A stretch of DNA of 64,000 nucleotides, taken from assembly GCA_036784855.1 (NCBI GenBank), contig JAZDSV010000017.1, positions 1-64,000 on the forward strand, given 5' to 3'. Of this stretch, positions 1 through 11,985 are shown in pieces. The notes under the pieces were generated by a model. The model was not told the origin of the DNA. It ran no database searches and saw only the letters and a program-made list of their open reading frames with translations. How positions within the stretch are numbered: position 1 is the first letter of the stretch; each line of letters starts with the position of its first letter. Both the position numbers and the translations under genes were made by a program. The DNA is from Aphelidium insulamus. Lineage: Eukaryota; Aphelidiomycota; Aphelidea; Aphelidiaceae.

Positions 1-56
1 GTGATGGGCACTGCAATCAGTTTACTCAGTGTTGATTCTTCACCCAATTCTCTGCA

Positions 57-301
57 GAAGCCATCAAGTTTACTGTTAATACTCGACAGTTTTTTGGCAA
101 GGATGTGATTTGGTAAGTCGCTGTACATTGATCAATTTTTGTAGTTTGAAGAGGTTCTATTTTTAGGTGCAATCAATTTATATTGAACCAGTCAAAGTTC
201 TACTTTTGAGCGAGCAATCTAAAGTTTTTAATCCAGAAAAGTCAAGATCGGTACTTACGAGTCTACATGATAATGAACTTTGCCAAGTTGATTACGTTTA
301 G
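57..301 (+). CDS. Possible last exons of an unidentified plus-strand gene
   Basis: Weak call. A good acceptor (pyrimidine-rich stretch ending ctgcag at 56) opens a frame at 57 (AIKFTVNTRQFFGKD), and a second acceptor ending ttttag at 167 opens a 44-codon frame beginning VQSIYIEPVKV and stopping with TAG at 299-301. The donor between them is unclear: the best site, gtaagt at 107, gives the wrong phase, while a weaker gtgatt site gives the right one. I do not recognise the protein. If real, its 3' end overlaps the 3' end of the minus-strand gene at 263 by about 40 bp. Confidence 0.25.
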
Positions 302-2088
302 CAAATGCAGGACATCACGCTCCACTTTCCGACAAGTGTTCACAATAATCTCCGGCGCGACGTTCTCTTCACCGTCAAAGACCAAAGCGTCGTTTACGAA
401 CGCCAGACCTCGACTTCTTACATACGGTTTAACTGGGTCATTGACGTCAGTAGTGAAAATCTTGTCTCCGATGCGTGTCTGAGCATCACGATATTTGATG
501 TGAAAGCTATCATTAGGGAGAAGCAAGTGCAGTCGGCGTTCATCGCAGCGATTTCTTGCGTAATACCAAACCGACTCAGTTCCAGTGCAAAACTCTTGCC
601 ACTCTTTTCGCAAGTGTTCCTCCTTAGTGTGATCGAGATACTCCAACGTCCAATTCAGGCGACTTGTTTCAACATTGCTGTCGTATCGAATCGCGAACAC
701 TTCTCTGATATCACTCCAGCAACGGGCAGTATGTCCAATACCAGGCCGAATTTCAGTATCGAAGACCACATATGAAGTCGAATTAACCATATCTTTGGTA
801 TCAGCTGAGAGTAGATCGGACATTATTGCCTTGTTTCGTCGTGCTGTCGCTGAAACCGATTCAATAGGGTCTGGTCGGGATTTAATCTTCTTGCCGGATC
901 TCGCCATGGACGCACGCCAAGATTCTGTTCCATTATGTTTTGCATTGTGAGCATCGGAGACAACTTGGCAAGATAGACAATAGACTCGACCTGGCTCTGC
1001 GCCATTCTGGTCTTTACAGCCCCTGTCAAATGCGCCCGGACATTTTCCGATCGATTTCAAGTATTTCGCTCGTGCACGAACCTACAAATCATTAGTAAAT
1101 GTTTCAATAAATAAGGCATAATATAAGAGCAGGAACTCCCCGCCCTTCATCATGATAGCGAATATGTATCAATAAATCTTACCTTTTTGTTATTACGATA
1201 CATGACTGACGTTGAGAGCAACGTTTCACGTTCATGCTCATCGTGGATGGTAGCAGCCTCCATCATAATTCTTTTATGCTGCTCAGATGCCTACAATTCA
1301 TCAGTAAATGTTTAAAAAAGAATAGCATATTAAAAGAGCAGGAACTCCCCGCCCTTCATCATGATAGCGAATATGTATCAATAAATCTTACCTTTTTGTT
1401 ATTACGATACATGACTGACGTTGAGAGCAACGTTTCACGTTCATGCTCATCGTGGATGGTAGCAGCCTCCATCATAATTCTTTTATGCTGCTCATATGCC
1501 TACAAATCATTAGTATATACAATAACTTGGCAGAATATTAGAGCAGGAACTCCCCGCCCTTCATCATGATAGCGAATATGTATCAATAAATCTTACCTTT
1601 TTAACTTGTGTCCTGACGTTCTTCGGTGAATGTGCAATGGCTTTGTGATAGAGACACGTCGACGAAGATAGGCCATTTTGCTTGAAATAGTGATTTTGTC
1701 GACGCGACCAGTGATGTTGTTTCGGAGACCCATATTTGCACCAGTGCAAGTCGAACTTTTCAGAATCAAGTTTCATCTCTTCAGTAATCGTGTCATCCTT
1801 CCAAGTGGTTGAAACAACACGACCAAATATGATAACTGATTCTTCAACATCAATGGCAGTCTTCAAAAGCAATGGCGTTGGTTCGCGGGTCTCGCCGTCG
1901 GTGGATTCAATTTCATTGAACAGACGCTTGCGTCCATTGTGCATATTTTTTACAGAAGAAGAATGAATTTCATCTTCAAGACCTCGATAAGCTATAAGTT
2001 CTGAAATCAGTTGACCAATGAGATGCTTACGGGCAGAAGGTGTGGTTGAAACACTCGAATCACGCGTTGAAACAGTCGCAGGTTCCAT
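263..2088 (-). CDS. Four-exon protein with duplicated exon; possible DEDD-type exonuclease domain
   Basis: Exons 2088-1597, 1499-1392, 1290-1183 and 1081-263 join in phase 0 throughout to give about 508 residues. Exon 1 (164 aa) is not recognised. Exons 2 and 3 are near-identical 36-residue charged helical modules (A[YS]EQHKRIMMEAATIHDEHE...), differing at one base in 108. Exon 4 starts with a cysteine-rich patch (CPGAFDRGC...YCLSCQ) that may bind zinc. It then has YVVFDTE followed by EVFAIRYD and later ARNRCDERRL, an arrangement reminiscent of the Exo I and Exo II motifs of DEDD 3'-5' exonucleases. The third acidic motif is not clear, so the nuclease reading is an inference. A gtaagt donor lies just past the stop, so a 3' UTR intron is possible. 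Confidence 0.55.
1082..1596. repeat. Tandem duplication of an exon together with the 5' half of its intron
   Basis: Three introns of 97, 101 and 101 bp share the same first 57 bases from the gtaaga donor, including a conserved gggcggggagttcctgctct stretch, and then diverge. Between them sit two 108-bp exons identical except for one base. The repeat unit is about 209 bp. Because 108 is a multiple of three and all junctions are phase 0, each extra copy adds 36 residues without shifting the frame. Confidence 0.9.
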
Positions 2089-2214
2089 GAGCGAATAATC
2101 TAAGCATTAGTAAATGAACAAACTTAAGCATCATTGAGAATCTAGCTGTCCACGACCACGTCCACTGGTCCGTACTGAGCTCGCGTCCATTTGCAACACC
2201 ATTCCAGTTTCAGT

Positions 2215-2559
2215 TCAACACAACAGCTCAACTTTGCCCACTGATACCTCAAGCAAACCACAATCATCCCAATGCAGGGCTGGCCGCTGTATATGGCATG
2301 TAAACGTGTGCAGAGCGTCATCACTGATGTGTATGGTCGAGGGACTAGAGAATGTGCTGCGGACAGTGTTCCTTCTAAAGCTTCGCTGGCAGCGGCCAAC
2401 CACGTCTCTTTCGATGACGGGTGGCATACCGTCCAATTCAACATTCAATGCCTTCATATGCGCATCCAAGTCATCCAAATATCCGGCCAAGTCTTCAGTG
2501 GAACGGTAGTATTGAATTGAGTCTTCATCGAGGTAAAATGACACTGGCGACCGAATCAT
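2215..2559 (-). CDS. Small protein of unknown function
   Basis: A 114-codon open frame starting MIRSPVSFYLDEDSIQYY, acidic and predicted helical in its first half (TEDLAGYLDDLDAHMKALNVELDG). I recognise no family. Its start lies 24 bp from the start of the plus-strand gene at 2584, so the two could share a promoter. The C-terminal part may be wrong, because a second minus-strand frame overlaps it from 2444 to 2142 and an intron could join them. The codon pattern looks reasonable but support is modest. Confidence 0.35.
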   Translation of the reverse strand: MIRSPVSFYLDEDSIQYYRSTEDLAGYLDDLDAHMKALNVELDGMPPVIERDVVGRCQRSFRRNTVRSTFSSPSTIHISDDALHTFTCHIQRPALHWDDCGLLEVSVGKVELLC

Positions 2560-2583
2560 ATTTTTTTTGAAGAAGAAAAAGAA

Positions 2584-3051
2584 ATGACCGACGCGCCGCC
2601 GCCAAATGCAGCAGAAGAAGAATCGGCGCGCGAACAAAACGAATTACCCGCTCACATATTCAACAACTGCACATTCAATGGTGGATTTACATTCAGCGGC
2701 AACATCATCATGGACTCGTACGGCTTTCGGAATGTGGGCGACGTTCTTCGTCTGCAAGATCAGCGTGCGCGTCATTTGGCTGATCAGCAACCGCAGTCAA
2801 GTCAACTGCCATCTCTGACATCTCAACACCACCAGCAGCCTGCCTCTTCCTCAAATCTGCCGCCATCTCAGACACAGTCCGCACCTCCTCAGCAATCACC
2901 CTTCCCTACTTCGATGCGCCCCTTTCCAACCCCCGAGGAAACACCAAAAAGAACGTCGCAGTCTACACAAGAAGAACAAGAGTCTATGACGGAGGAAGAC
3001 TTTATCAAGGTGCCAACGACTGGAAAGGCAAAGGGAAGGGGAAAGAAATAA
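2584..3051 (+). CDS. Small low-complexity protein of unknown function
   Basis: 155 codons in one exon. After an acidic N-terminus comes a short ordered-looking stretch (IFNNCTFNGGFTFSGN, then DSYGFRNVGDVLRLQDQR), followed by a Gln/Ser/Pro-rich disordered tail and a basic end (KAKGRGKK). No family recognised. The short NNCTFNGGFTFSG segment has the alternating pattern of a beta strand pair. The gene is divergent from the small minus-strand gene ending at 2559. Confidence 0.45.
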   Translation: MTDAPPPNAAEEESAREQNELPAHIFNNCTFNGGFTFSGNIIMDSYGFRNVGDVLRLQDQRARHLADQQPQSSQLPSLTSQHHQQPASSSNLPPSQTQSAPPQQSPFPTSMRPFPTPEETPKRTSQSTQEEQESMTEEDFIKVPTTGKAKGRGKK

Positions 3052-3335
3052 ACGTGTACTTCCTCTACTTGATAGCATACCTCTGATGACTTCTCCATCA
3101 TTTAAGACCAAAATATGAGATAGAATATAAGAAAATAAATTGGAAAAAGACCCCACAAAACAGATGAAAATGAGACCATAAACACCAGAAAGAAGGTTAA
3201 ATTTGAAATAACATTGAATATAATATGAAAGAATAGATTAATTACCATGAAAGATAGTAGTATTTATAAGAAAGAAATTATCGGAATTATCGGGTGCTTT
3301 TTCTATACTACTACTATAAATGCAAATCTTTGTAT
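3052..3335. other. AT-rich intergenic stretch
   Basis: About 280 bp of A-rich sequence between the convergent ends of the small plus-strand gene and DDB1. I see no open frame or repeat worth naming; it probably holds the two 3' UTRs. Confidence 0.5.
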
Positions 3336-6300
3336 TTATACATTATGAGGTGCAATTGCGCAAATCTGCTGCACAATGTCTGTCAGTTCTGGCAGCGGGC
3401 AGCGGGACGGTTCTGGCATCGTTGCCAAAAGCTTTTCCCGCACGTTGCTGTCCAGCAACAAAAATGTCGAGATGAAATCGGCGTCCACAAAGCCGTGCGC
3501 CTCCCCGGCACGGCCATACTGCGAGTGCAGTGCCCGGTGTTCTCGATGTGGCGAGTCGCACTCCTCGCCCATGTGCAGACGTTCCATCGCTGCTTCCAAC
3601 TGCTGCAGCGCCGCGTATTGGTGTGCCCTTATTCTACGCACGCACCGCACGGCGCCCGACACTCCGACGTACACCAGTCGCCGCTGTCCCACTGTGCAGA
3701 GTATTACTGGCACGTATATAACTGTCAATTCAAGTACTTGCCACGCTGAATACGATTGATAAAGTCGGCCGAGTGGAATGCGGCCGAGTGCTTCAGTCTA
3801 TGCCGCACAGTGCCGCCCCTTTCTGCCGGTAGCGCCACGGGACGGTACACATACAGATTGCCGTCCTGTTCGGCGCCAACAAAACATTGATTGCCATTGT
3901 GGCCGAAGCAGCAGACCGCCGTCATCCAATTTGGCGCCACGTCCTGTGCCACACGGCGCAGCTCGTTTGTGGCTCGATCAAAGAGCAGCAAACTAACCGA
4001 TTTCATCACATCGCCCACCAGAACCTGATCATTGCCGCAAACATCCAGCTGCAGCGCCACAACTTGGCCAGAGTGTGCACAGATGGGTTTAAACACCATC
4101 TTTGATGTATGATTGTCGGTCAGATCCGGCGCGCACGAAAACACCACAACCTTGTTATTTATCGCGCACACAACTTTGTCGGCCAGTTGGCGGATGCAGT
4201 ATGCGGCGCCTTTGATGACGACCTCGCCGCAGAGTCGCAGCGAGCTTGCGTCGGCGGAGAACATCAGCAACCGACCACGCTCGCAGTCCTCCTCGCCGGG
4301 CAGAGTGTACGCTGTGCCCACAATAAAAAACGGTGCGTCCGAGCAAGGGAACGCCACAGATTCCAACGACTGTGCGCGTTCATTCTTGTCTAGCTCAAAC
4401 TTGTGCATCACTGTAGATTTAATCCAATAGCCGAAAGAACTTAGTAGCACCTACAAGAGAATGAACGATCGTCCAGGACCTTGAGAAAACACGTTTCGGT
4501 GGCGTCGTGCTGATTGTACGCAGTGGAGCAAGTAATTACACCAACCAGCCTGTTGCTTGGCTGATGCACGATTCGGCGTACCTGCTCGCCCATCGGTATA
4601 GTCTGCACTTGCAAACGCTGCCCACCTGTCGACTCCATCGAGGCGAAATAGAGTGAATTGTCCTGGACGAGAGCGTAGTGCATCAGCCAGTCTTGCCCCA
4701 CAGTTTTCAAGGCGGTTATACCACGGCAATTTGTGATGTTGGATGTGCAGAATCGCAGAGCAGCGCCATCACTTCTGATCACAGTCATCTTGTCACAGCA
4801 GGCTAGAACAATTGCCAGGTCGTGTGTATGCAACATAAGCGGCGTGCTGCCCAACCGCGCCTCCTTCACCTGGCCACTGACGGCTCCATCAATAATTGCG
4901 GCATATAATAGGCGACCGTCTCCTGTACATCAATGCATGTCAGTGAAAGTTTAACGAGGCAGGAGTATTGAATTTCAATTAATAATCGTACGCACCTGAG
5001 CCGACCAACAGATGCCGACTGGCCAGGCCGCTTGAACTCGTGTCAGTGCCGCTAATGAAGGCCAATGATCGCGGAATGCAATCAAGTACAAGCTTCATAT
5101 CAGCTCTGCCGTCGTCCGCCATGCCGCATCGCCTGCGGACAACAGTTCCATCCCACAGGCCGATCCAGCATGTTTCAGGGTCGCCAGGTATAAACGCCAA
5201 GCACGATACCGCGCCAGACATTGCACATTTTCCCGCCACGGAAAAGCCACCAGACTTGTCCGCGGGCAGCCTCAGCCGGTATACACAGTGAACATCATTT
5301 TCCGCCACCGCGACCGCCAAAATGCCATCCTGGTAACTAGCGCAAGTTATCACTGAAGATGCTCGCTCTGGCGTCCACTGTATTGACGGTGTAGCCACAC
5401 TTTCAGAAACAAATGTGGTGCAGTCAACCGCAAGCACGGCCTTCTGCGTCACCTGCAGTAGCAGCTGCGAGCACGGTGTGGCGGCCATCAGCAGCGTTTT
5501 GGCCGTGTGATCAATAGCGCTGCGGCAAAACACCTGCTGCACTGTCGTCACCTGGCATGCCACATCAAACGTACAGCGCAACAACACCGGGCCAAACACA
5601 GTTGCAACAGCAAGTATGGCCATGTCGGCCGAATATTTCATTGGCGTCGCATTCCACACGGCGCATAAGGGCGGTGCATTTCTTGGCAGTTGCAGCTTCA
5701 AGCGCTCCGCTACAGAAACTCCGTCGCTTATTATCCGCAAACTTCCATCGCCAAACCCGCCCGAGCATGTAACGAGTCGGGAAAAGCCTCTGGCCGACAA
5801 ATCGTAATCAGCGCCGAGCGCCACAAAGTCCGTGATGGGCGCCAGATTCGTCAGCGAGTCCAGGACGGACACCTGCACAAGAGGCGAGGCATCCGTGGTT
5901 GCCGGCACTCTACCCGAGACTTCACGACGACAGGACCATCGCATCAGCTGCGAGTCTCCAAAATGTGATCCCACCATCAATGTGTCGACGCTGACAAACT
6001 GGAGACAGGACGGAATGGAGACGCGGCCTTCCACGCGATAAATTGACAATTCGGGCAACGCTCTTCCCGGAACCAACTGCAGCAAGTACAACGCGCCCAA
6101 ATTATCGCCGAGGGCAAATTGGGTACCACCAGACGCAAGTACCGGACACGCAGCCAGCATGATTGTTGGCGGGTCAAGTGTCAGCGTCGACGGCGGATGA
6201 GCGCCGGATATTAGCATGATCTTGTGGTCCGACACCACAAGGACCGCGCAGTTGGACAACCTCGACACTGCATCATCACCACCGGACTGAAACATTACCG

Positions 6301-7188
6301 GCAGAATGAGGCGTGCTGTCGCCCCGACATTCTCCGCGCTGAACGGGCCTGTGTGCAAAGTTACAGCGCGCTGTTTGTGGCTGTGAGTAGTGATGTGGCG
6401 CTGGCCATTAGCGTCCTGGTGCAGAATAGCAAACGGGGCACCGCTCTGTTCAGAATGCCGTGTCAGCGCTGTTTCCGACTTGTCCATCGAGGCCGGCAAG
6501 AAGGCCAGAGCAATCACCGCCAGTTCCGACAGTCTGCCACGCGTGCTTAGACAATGCAACAAAATCCTTCAGTGAGCGGTGGACGCACCGCAAGCTGTCC
6601 ACTGCGGGCGCCTTATCGCCACCTGTCCGCACAACAACCCTCTTGAGTACACCTTGATGCGCATGCACCAGCACAGTTATGCACCCGCCAAGCGCCGATG
6701 CGCTCATAAGCATGCCAGCGCCGCCCGCCGAGTCTGCTGCCACGCGGTACATGTCATCACGCAGAGACACGGTGCAGTGCACGACCAGGTCACACCGGTC
6801 CGCATGCCATACAAGGCACCACAAGGTGGAGCGGTCCGTGAGCACCAGCAGCACGCGATCAGAGCCATCGCCGTCACCCTGCCCGTTGTCCGTCACGCCA
6901 CACATGGCCGCTATGCGACCGTATATTGGGCGCCGATACACTCTGCTCAGCTCATGCTGGCCGGCACCTCCTTGGTGTGCATGCGTCACGTGCGATGGCC
7001 GTGTAGCATAAACTTCTACCGCGTCGGAACGGCTACGAAAGAGGACATCAGACGAGGTGTGCACAGACACCCGCGACGGAGACTCACGCTAGAGCCAAAT
7101 CTGCGCCGCCGAGTAGCACACATGCCGACACGGTGGTCGCCTCGTGTACGGTGCCGTGGCTAAAGTAGTCGCCTTGCAGTTCTGTCAT
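3336..7188 (-). CDS. DDB1: DNA damage-binding protein 1 (DDB1), CUL4 adaptor
   Basis: Six exons (7188-7088, 7032-6589, 6533-4996, 4922-4455, 4410-3754, 3706-3336) give 1192 residues, close to the usual 1140. DDB1 is the three-propeller adaptor that links CUL4 ubiquitin ligases to their substrate receptors in the nucleus. Family landmarks run in order: the PIYGRIAAM strand near the start; SHFGDSQL with NLAPITDFVAL and RLVTCSGGFGDGSLRII in the middle; IGLWDGTV; FFIVGTAYTLPGEEDCERGRL; NWMTAVCCFGHN with FVGAEQDGNLYVY; and the C-terminal helical FVDADFISTFL. These separate DDB1 from its paralogues SF3B3 and CPSF160. Introns are only 44-73 bp. The donor of the last intron (gtattc at 3753) was chosen because it restores the INLILCTVGQ strand. 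The start codon is the first ATG in frame. Confidence 0.93.
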
Positions 7189-7369
7189 TGCTTGTTGTGT
7201 GTCGGTGTTATGACTGCATGCCCGATATGAAGATCTTGCGCATGTTGCAATGCGTACATACATATGTGCATGTACAGTTATGGTATGTGTGTGTGTGTGT
7301 TGTGTGTGTGGATGACTGAAGGTGTTTTATTTTACCACAAGAGCAGCATGGCAGCCAGACACAAAGATA

Positions 7370-9482
<2,113 letters not shown>

Positions 9483-10122
9483 TGTTGTGTGATTGTGTGT
9501 AAACTGCTCGTGAGCGACATATGGCGTCGATCTAAAATTCATACATTTCCCTCTGAGTATAATTAAATAAATATTCCCCCCACTATACTATGTGTAATAT
9601 GTCGAGGAACTTGCATGTTGAATGTCGGTAGAATCACAATGTAATACCGAATGCTATGCACATAGCTACATATTCCTGGTGTGACAGCAACCACACCAGG
9701 TCAACCAATAGAACAGAATCCAATTTAATAAGATAAAAATTAGTAAAATGGCGAGCCTACTATTATTTACATTTTCTTGGGTCTCGAAATTAGTATCTGA
9801 TAGCAACTAATGCACCGAAGCCAATATGTTACTCGTGGGTTGGAGTGGCCGATTCCAAGCATGGCAGCTGCGGCTACGACAGACAGCAGCGAGACTGCGT
9901 GCGTGCGAGCTATAGATTTGCAAAAGCTCCCCCCCCCCCCTGCAATTGTATCGATCAACTACGCCACCTGGTGCAACGCACAATTTACCTTATATTTGTG
10001 CAACGAGATGTTAGGAGCTTCAGATTGGACAGCACTGACGGTCTCACTGTATCAACGCTCTGATTCGTCACTTCAATATTGGCATCACCGGATTGGCGCA
10101 CAGATAGAGTGCTTTTTTGCAC
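9483..10122. other. Intergenic region between VMA2 and the secreted-protein gene
   Basis: About 640 bp upstream of two divergent genes. It contains a run of about ten C at 9931-9940 and a few short open frames without recognisable content. It probably holds both promoters. Confidence 0.5.
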
Positions 10123-10128
10123 TATAAA
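10123..10128 (+). promoter_or_regulatory. TATA box of the secreted-protein gene
   Basis: TATAAA in the context actataaaacgc, 64 bp before the ATG at 10187. This spacing suits a TATA box with a 5' UTR of roughly 30 bases. It is the clearest core promoter in the window and fits a single-exon, probably strongly expressed gene. Confidence 0.55.
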
Positions 10129-10186
10129 ACGCAGCAGGTGACGCACAGTTTCTTAGAGTATCCTTAACATCCTCATAATAGTGAAG

Positions 10187-10984
10187 ATGAAGCTAAACAC
10201 TTATGGTTACGTATCGTCCATGATTTTGTTGATGGTTGGCCTCACAGCAGCCGACCCTACCTTTGAGGTTAAGATCAAGAAAATCATCACCAATGGTGAA
10301 AAAGAGCTGGGAAGTAAGGTATCGAAATTGCTAGCTGGCACAGCACTCCAAAACAAAGACCAAATTCTTTCAAAGGCAGCACGCCTCATGTACAGCACCG
10401 TCGTCGACAAGTGCTTCTCGATGTACGGCAAAGACAAGAAGAAGAACAATAACTGCAGAGCATTGTGCCGCTCGACGATGAATCTCAACCAAGATCAGAT
10501 TGGCGATAAGAATGCTGGGAGGTACCGCGCCGTTTGCCTTGTGAAGAAAGTAGTTGACACGAAGAAGAAAACCGTCACCACTAGAGCTCTCCGCAGCGCT
10601 TACATGATTGGAGCATCGGATGTCAATCGCCTCTACTTTGGAGTAGGCGTGGACTTTGAAGCGCACCTGACTGACAATACTGCCCCGCCACCAGTGATCC
10701 CCGTGATCTCTCATTTTACTTACCGCCTTCATGTTGCAGCACCGTTTGACTTGATAGCTGACTTCCAGGTATACATTAACAGTCGACTTCCTGGTCTCTC
10801 CAACACCAACAACTTGTCAGTCTACGCCATGACAACGCAAGAGATGGAGCTCACTGTTTACGTTGAGGATGATTCCATGGTGAATGACTTCATCGCTGAG
10901 TGGAATGCTCCACTTCCAGAAGATGATGGAAAATTGATAATATCTGTCGAGTCCTACTCTCTGTTTAGCGACTTTGCAAACTGA
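10187..10984 (+). CDS. Secreted single-exon protein of unknown function
   Basis: 265 residues with a clear N-terminal signal peptide (YVSSMILLMVGLTAADP, cleavage likely after the AA pair). The mature part is lysine-rich early, with Cys-Arg-Ala-Leu-Cys spaced like a disulfide-bonded loop after a first cysteine (DKCFSMYG), and a later region rich in beta-type residues (YRLHVAAPFDLIADFQVYI). No family recognised. It differs from its neighbours: no introns, a TATA box upstream, an aattaataaaa polyadenylation-like signal just after the stop, and a lower-GC codon choice. It could be an effector-like or extracellular matrix protein, but nothing in the sequence decides that. Confidence 0.8.
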   Translation: MKLNTYGYVSSMILLMVGLTAADPTFEVKIKKIITNGEKELGSKVSKLLAGTALQNKDQILSKAARLMYSTVVDKCFSMYGKDKKKNNNCRALCRSTMNLNQDQIGDKNAGRYRAVCLVKKVVDTKKKTVTTRALRSAYMIGASDVNRLYFGVGVDFEAHLTDNTAPPPVIPVISHFTYRLHVAAPFDLIADFQVYINSRLPGLSNTNNLSVYAMTTQEMELTVYVEDDSMVNDFIAEWNAPLPEDDGKLIISVESYSLFSDFAN

Positions 10985-11153
10985 TCTTTGAACTTTCGTC
11001 TACACGCCTCACTCCCCACTTTCAATTAATAAAAAAAAAGTTATAGAAATTGCCATGGTCACTTGCAGAACGTGTCTCTGCTGGCTGGCATAAGTATACG
11101 AATGTATGTATGTTCGCTGTGATTGTTGGGTGGAGGTTGGCACTTCACGCAAA

Positions 11154-11369
11154 ATGAAATATTTCCGCTTCTACAACTACGAGGGCATCTTCCGGTACTG
11201 GCGTGTGGGCAAGCTTATGCGCTCCCGCCTGGAGACATCTGCACCCACCGTCAACCGCTTTATCAAGTCTGCCGTGGAGAAGCGTATGGGTGCGTTGCCC
11301 GTCGTCTGCCTTGTATTCGTATCTGCCCGTACCTCGTTTGGATGGCTTGCCCACTCACTCACTCACTCC

Positions 11370-11400
<31 letters not shown>

Positions 11401-11808
11401 ACACACACACACACATACACACACACACACACTTGCGTACACATGTGCATACTGACTGAGAGGTGCAGAGGGTGCCAAGTGGCGCAAACTGGGCCTGTAC
11501 AATGACGACATGATCATTGAGGAGAATGACGTGGTGGTGGAGGCGCTGGCGCGCATCCCCAAGGAGCAGGTAAGCATATATCCTCTCCACACGCCATCTT
11601 GCTTAATTATACATGCACACAGCTGTGGGGACGCTATGCACGCTACAAGGTGGCCTTGCACCAGAATATGCTCCGACGCGAACTGCCCGAGCCGCAGTGG
11701 GTCACCAACGACACGGACAAGAAGTACCTGATGCCCTTTGTGGAGCAGGTGCTGTCGGAGCATGAAGAGCAGGAAAAGTACAATGAAGGCGTATTCCAGC
11801 GTGCCTGA
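11154..11808 (+). CDS. QCR7: Cytochrome bc1 complex subunit 7 (QCR7/UQCRB)
   Basis: Three exons (11154-11289, 11469-11569, 11623-11808) give 140 residues. QCR7 is the small matrix-side subunit of respiratory complex III that contacts cytochrome b. Recognised from WRKLGLYNDDMIIEENDVVVEALARIP followed by RYARYKVALHQNMLRRELPEPQW and the acidic-basic tail EQVLSEHEEQEKY, which follow the family order, and from the size (usual 110-130). The N-terminus is somewhat longer than in animals. Intron 1 (179 bp) is long for this locus because of a CA microsatellite. Confidence 0.9.
11369..11432. repeat. CA microsatellite in QCR7 intron 1
   Basis: About 32 CA units with two interruptions (ATAC), inside the first intron of QCR7, between the donor at 11290 and the acceptor at 11468. 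Confidence 0.95.
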
Positions 11809-11985
11809 GCCGTGAATACACGGTGTCTGAATAAATGGTACCGCTTCCATCATTGCGTGCGGCCCCTGCTGCCTCGCTTCCTTCTCTTTAACTTATAATA
11901 TTAATATATATTTATATATATATATATATATATATATTTGCATACTATAACATACGTCTTAGAGCCGGCCGCTCCTCTAGCTGAT
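11809..11985. other. Short intergenic region with TA microsatellite
   Basis: Between QCR7 and COG2. It carries a run of alternating T and A around 11904-11936, just upstream of the COG2 ATG, and probably the QCR7 polyadenylation site (aataaa near 11831). Confidence 0.6.

Noticed and set aside
1082-1596. CRISPR-like or mobile repeat reading of the 209-bp units
   Set aside because: The repeats coincide exactly with exon and intron borders and keep phase 0; no terminal inverted repeats or target duplications are seen.
3707-3753. GT at gtactt (DDB1 exon 5 end) as the donor
   Set aside because: It looks better as a site but leads to an early stop; the donor at 3753 restores the conserved DDB1 strand.
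9810-10127. 105-codon plus-strand open frame upstream of the secreted-protein gene
   Set aside because: It spans a C run and the TATA box of the next gene, has no recognisable content and no splice or codon support.
11359-11853. 164-codon minus-strand frame through QCR7 intron 1
   Set aside because: Its length comes from the CA repeat, which is stop-free; it lies antisense to conserved QCR7 exons.
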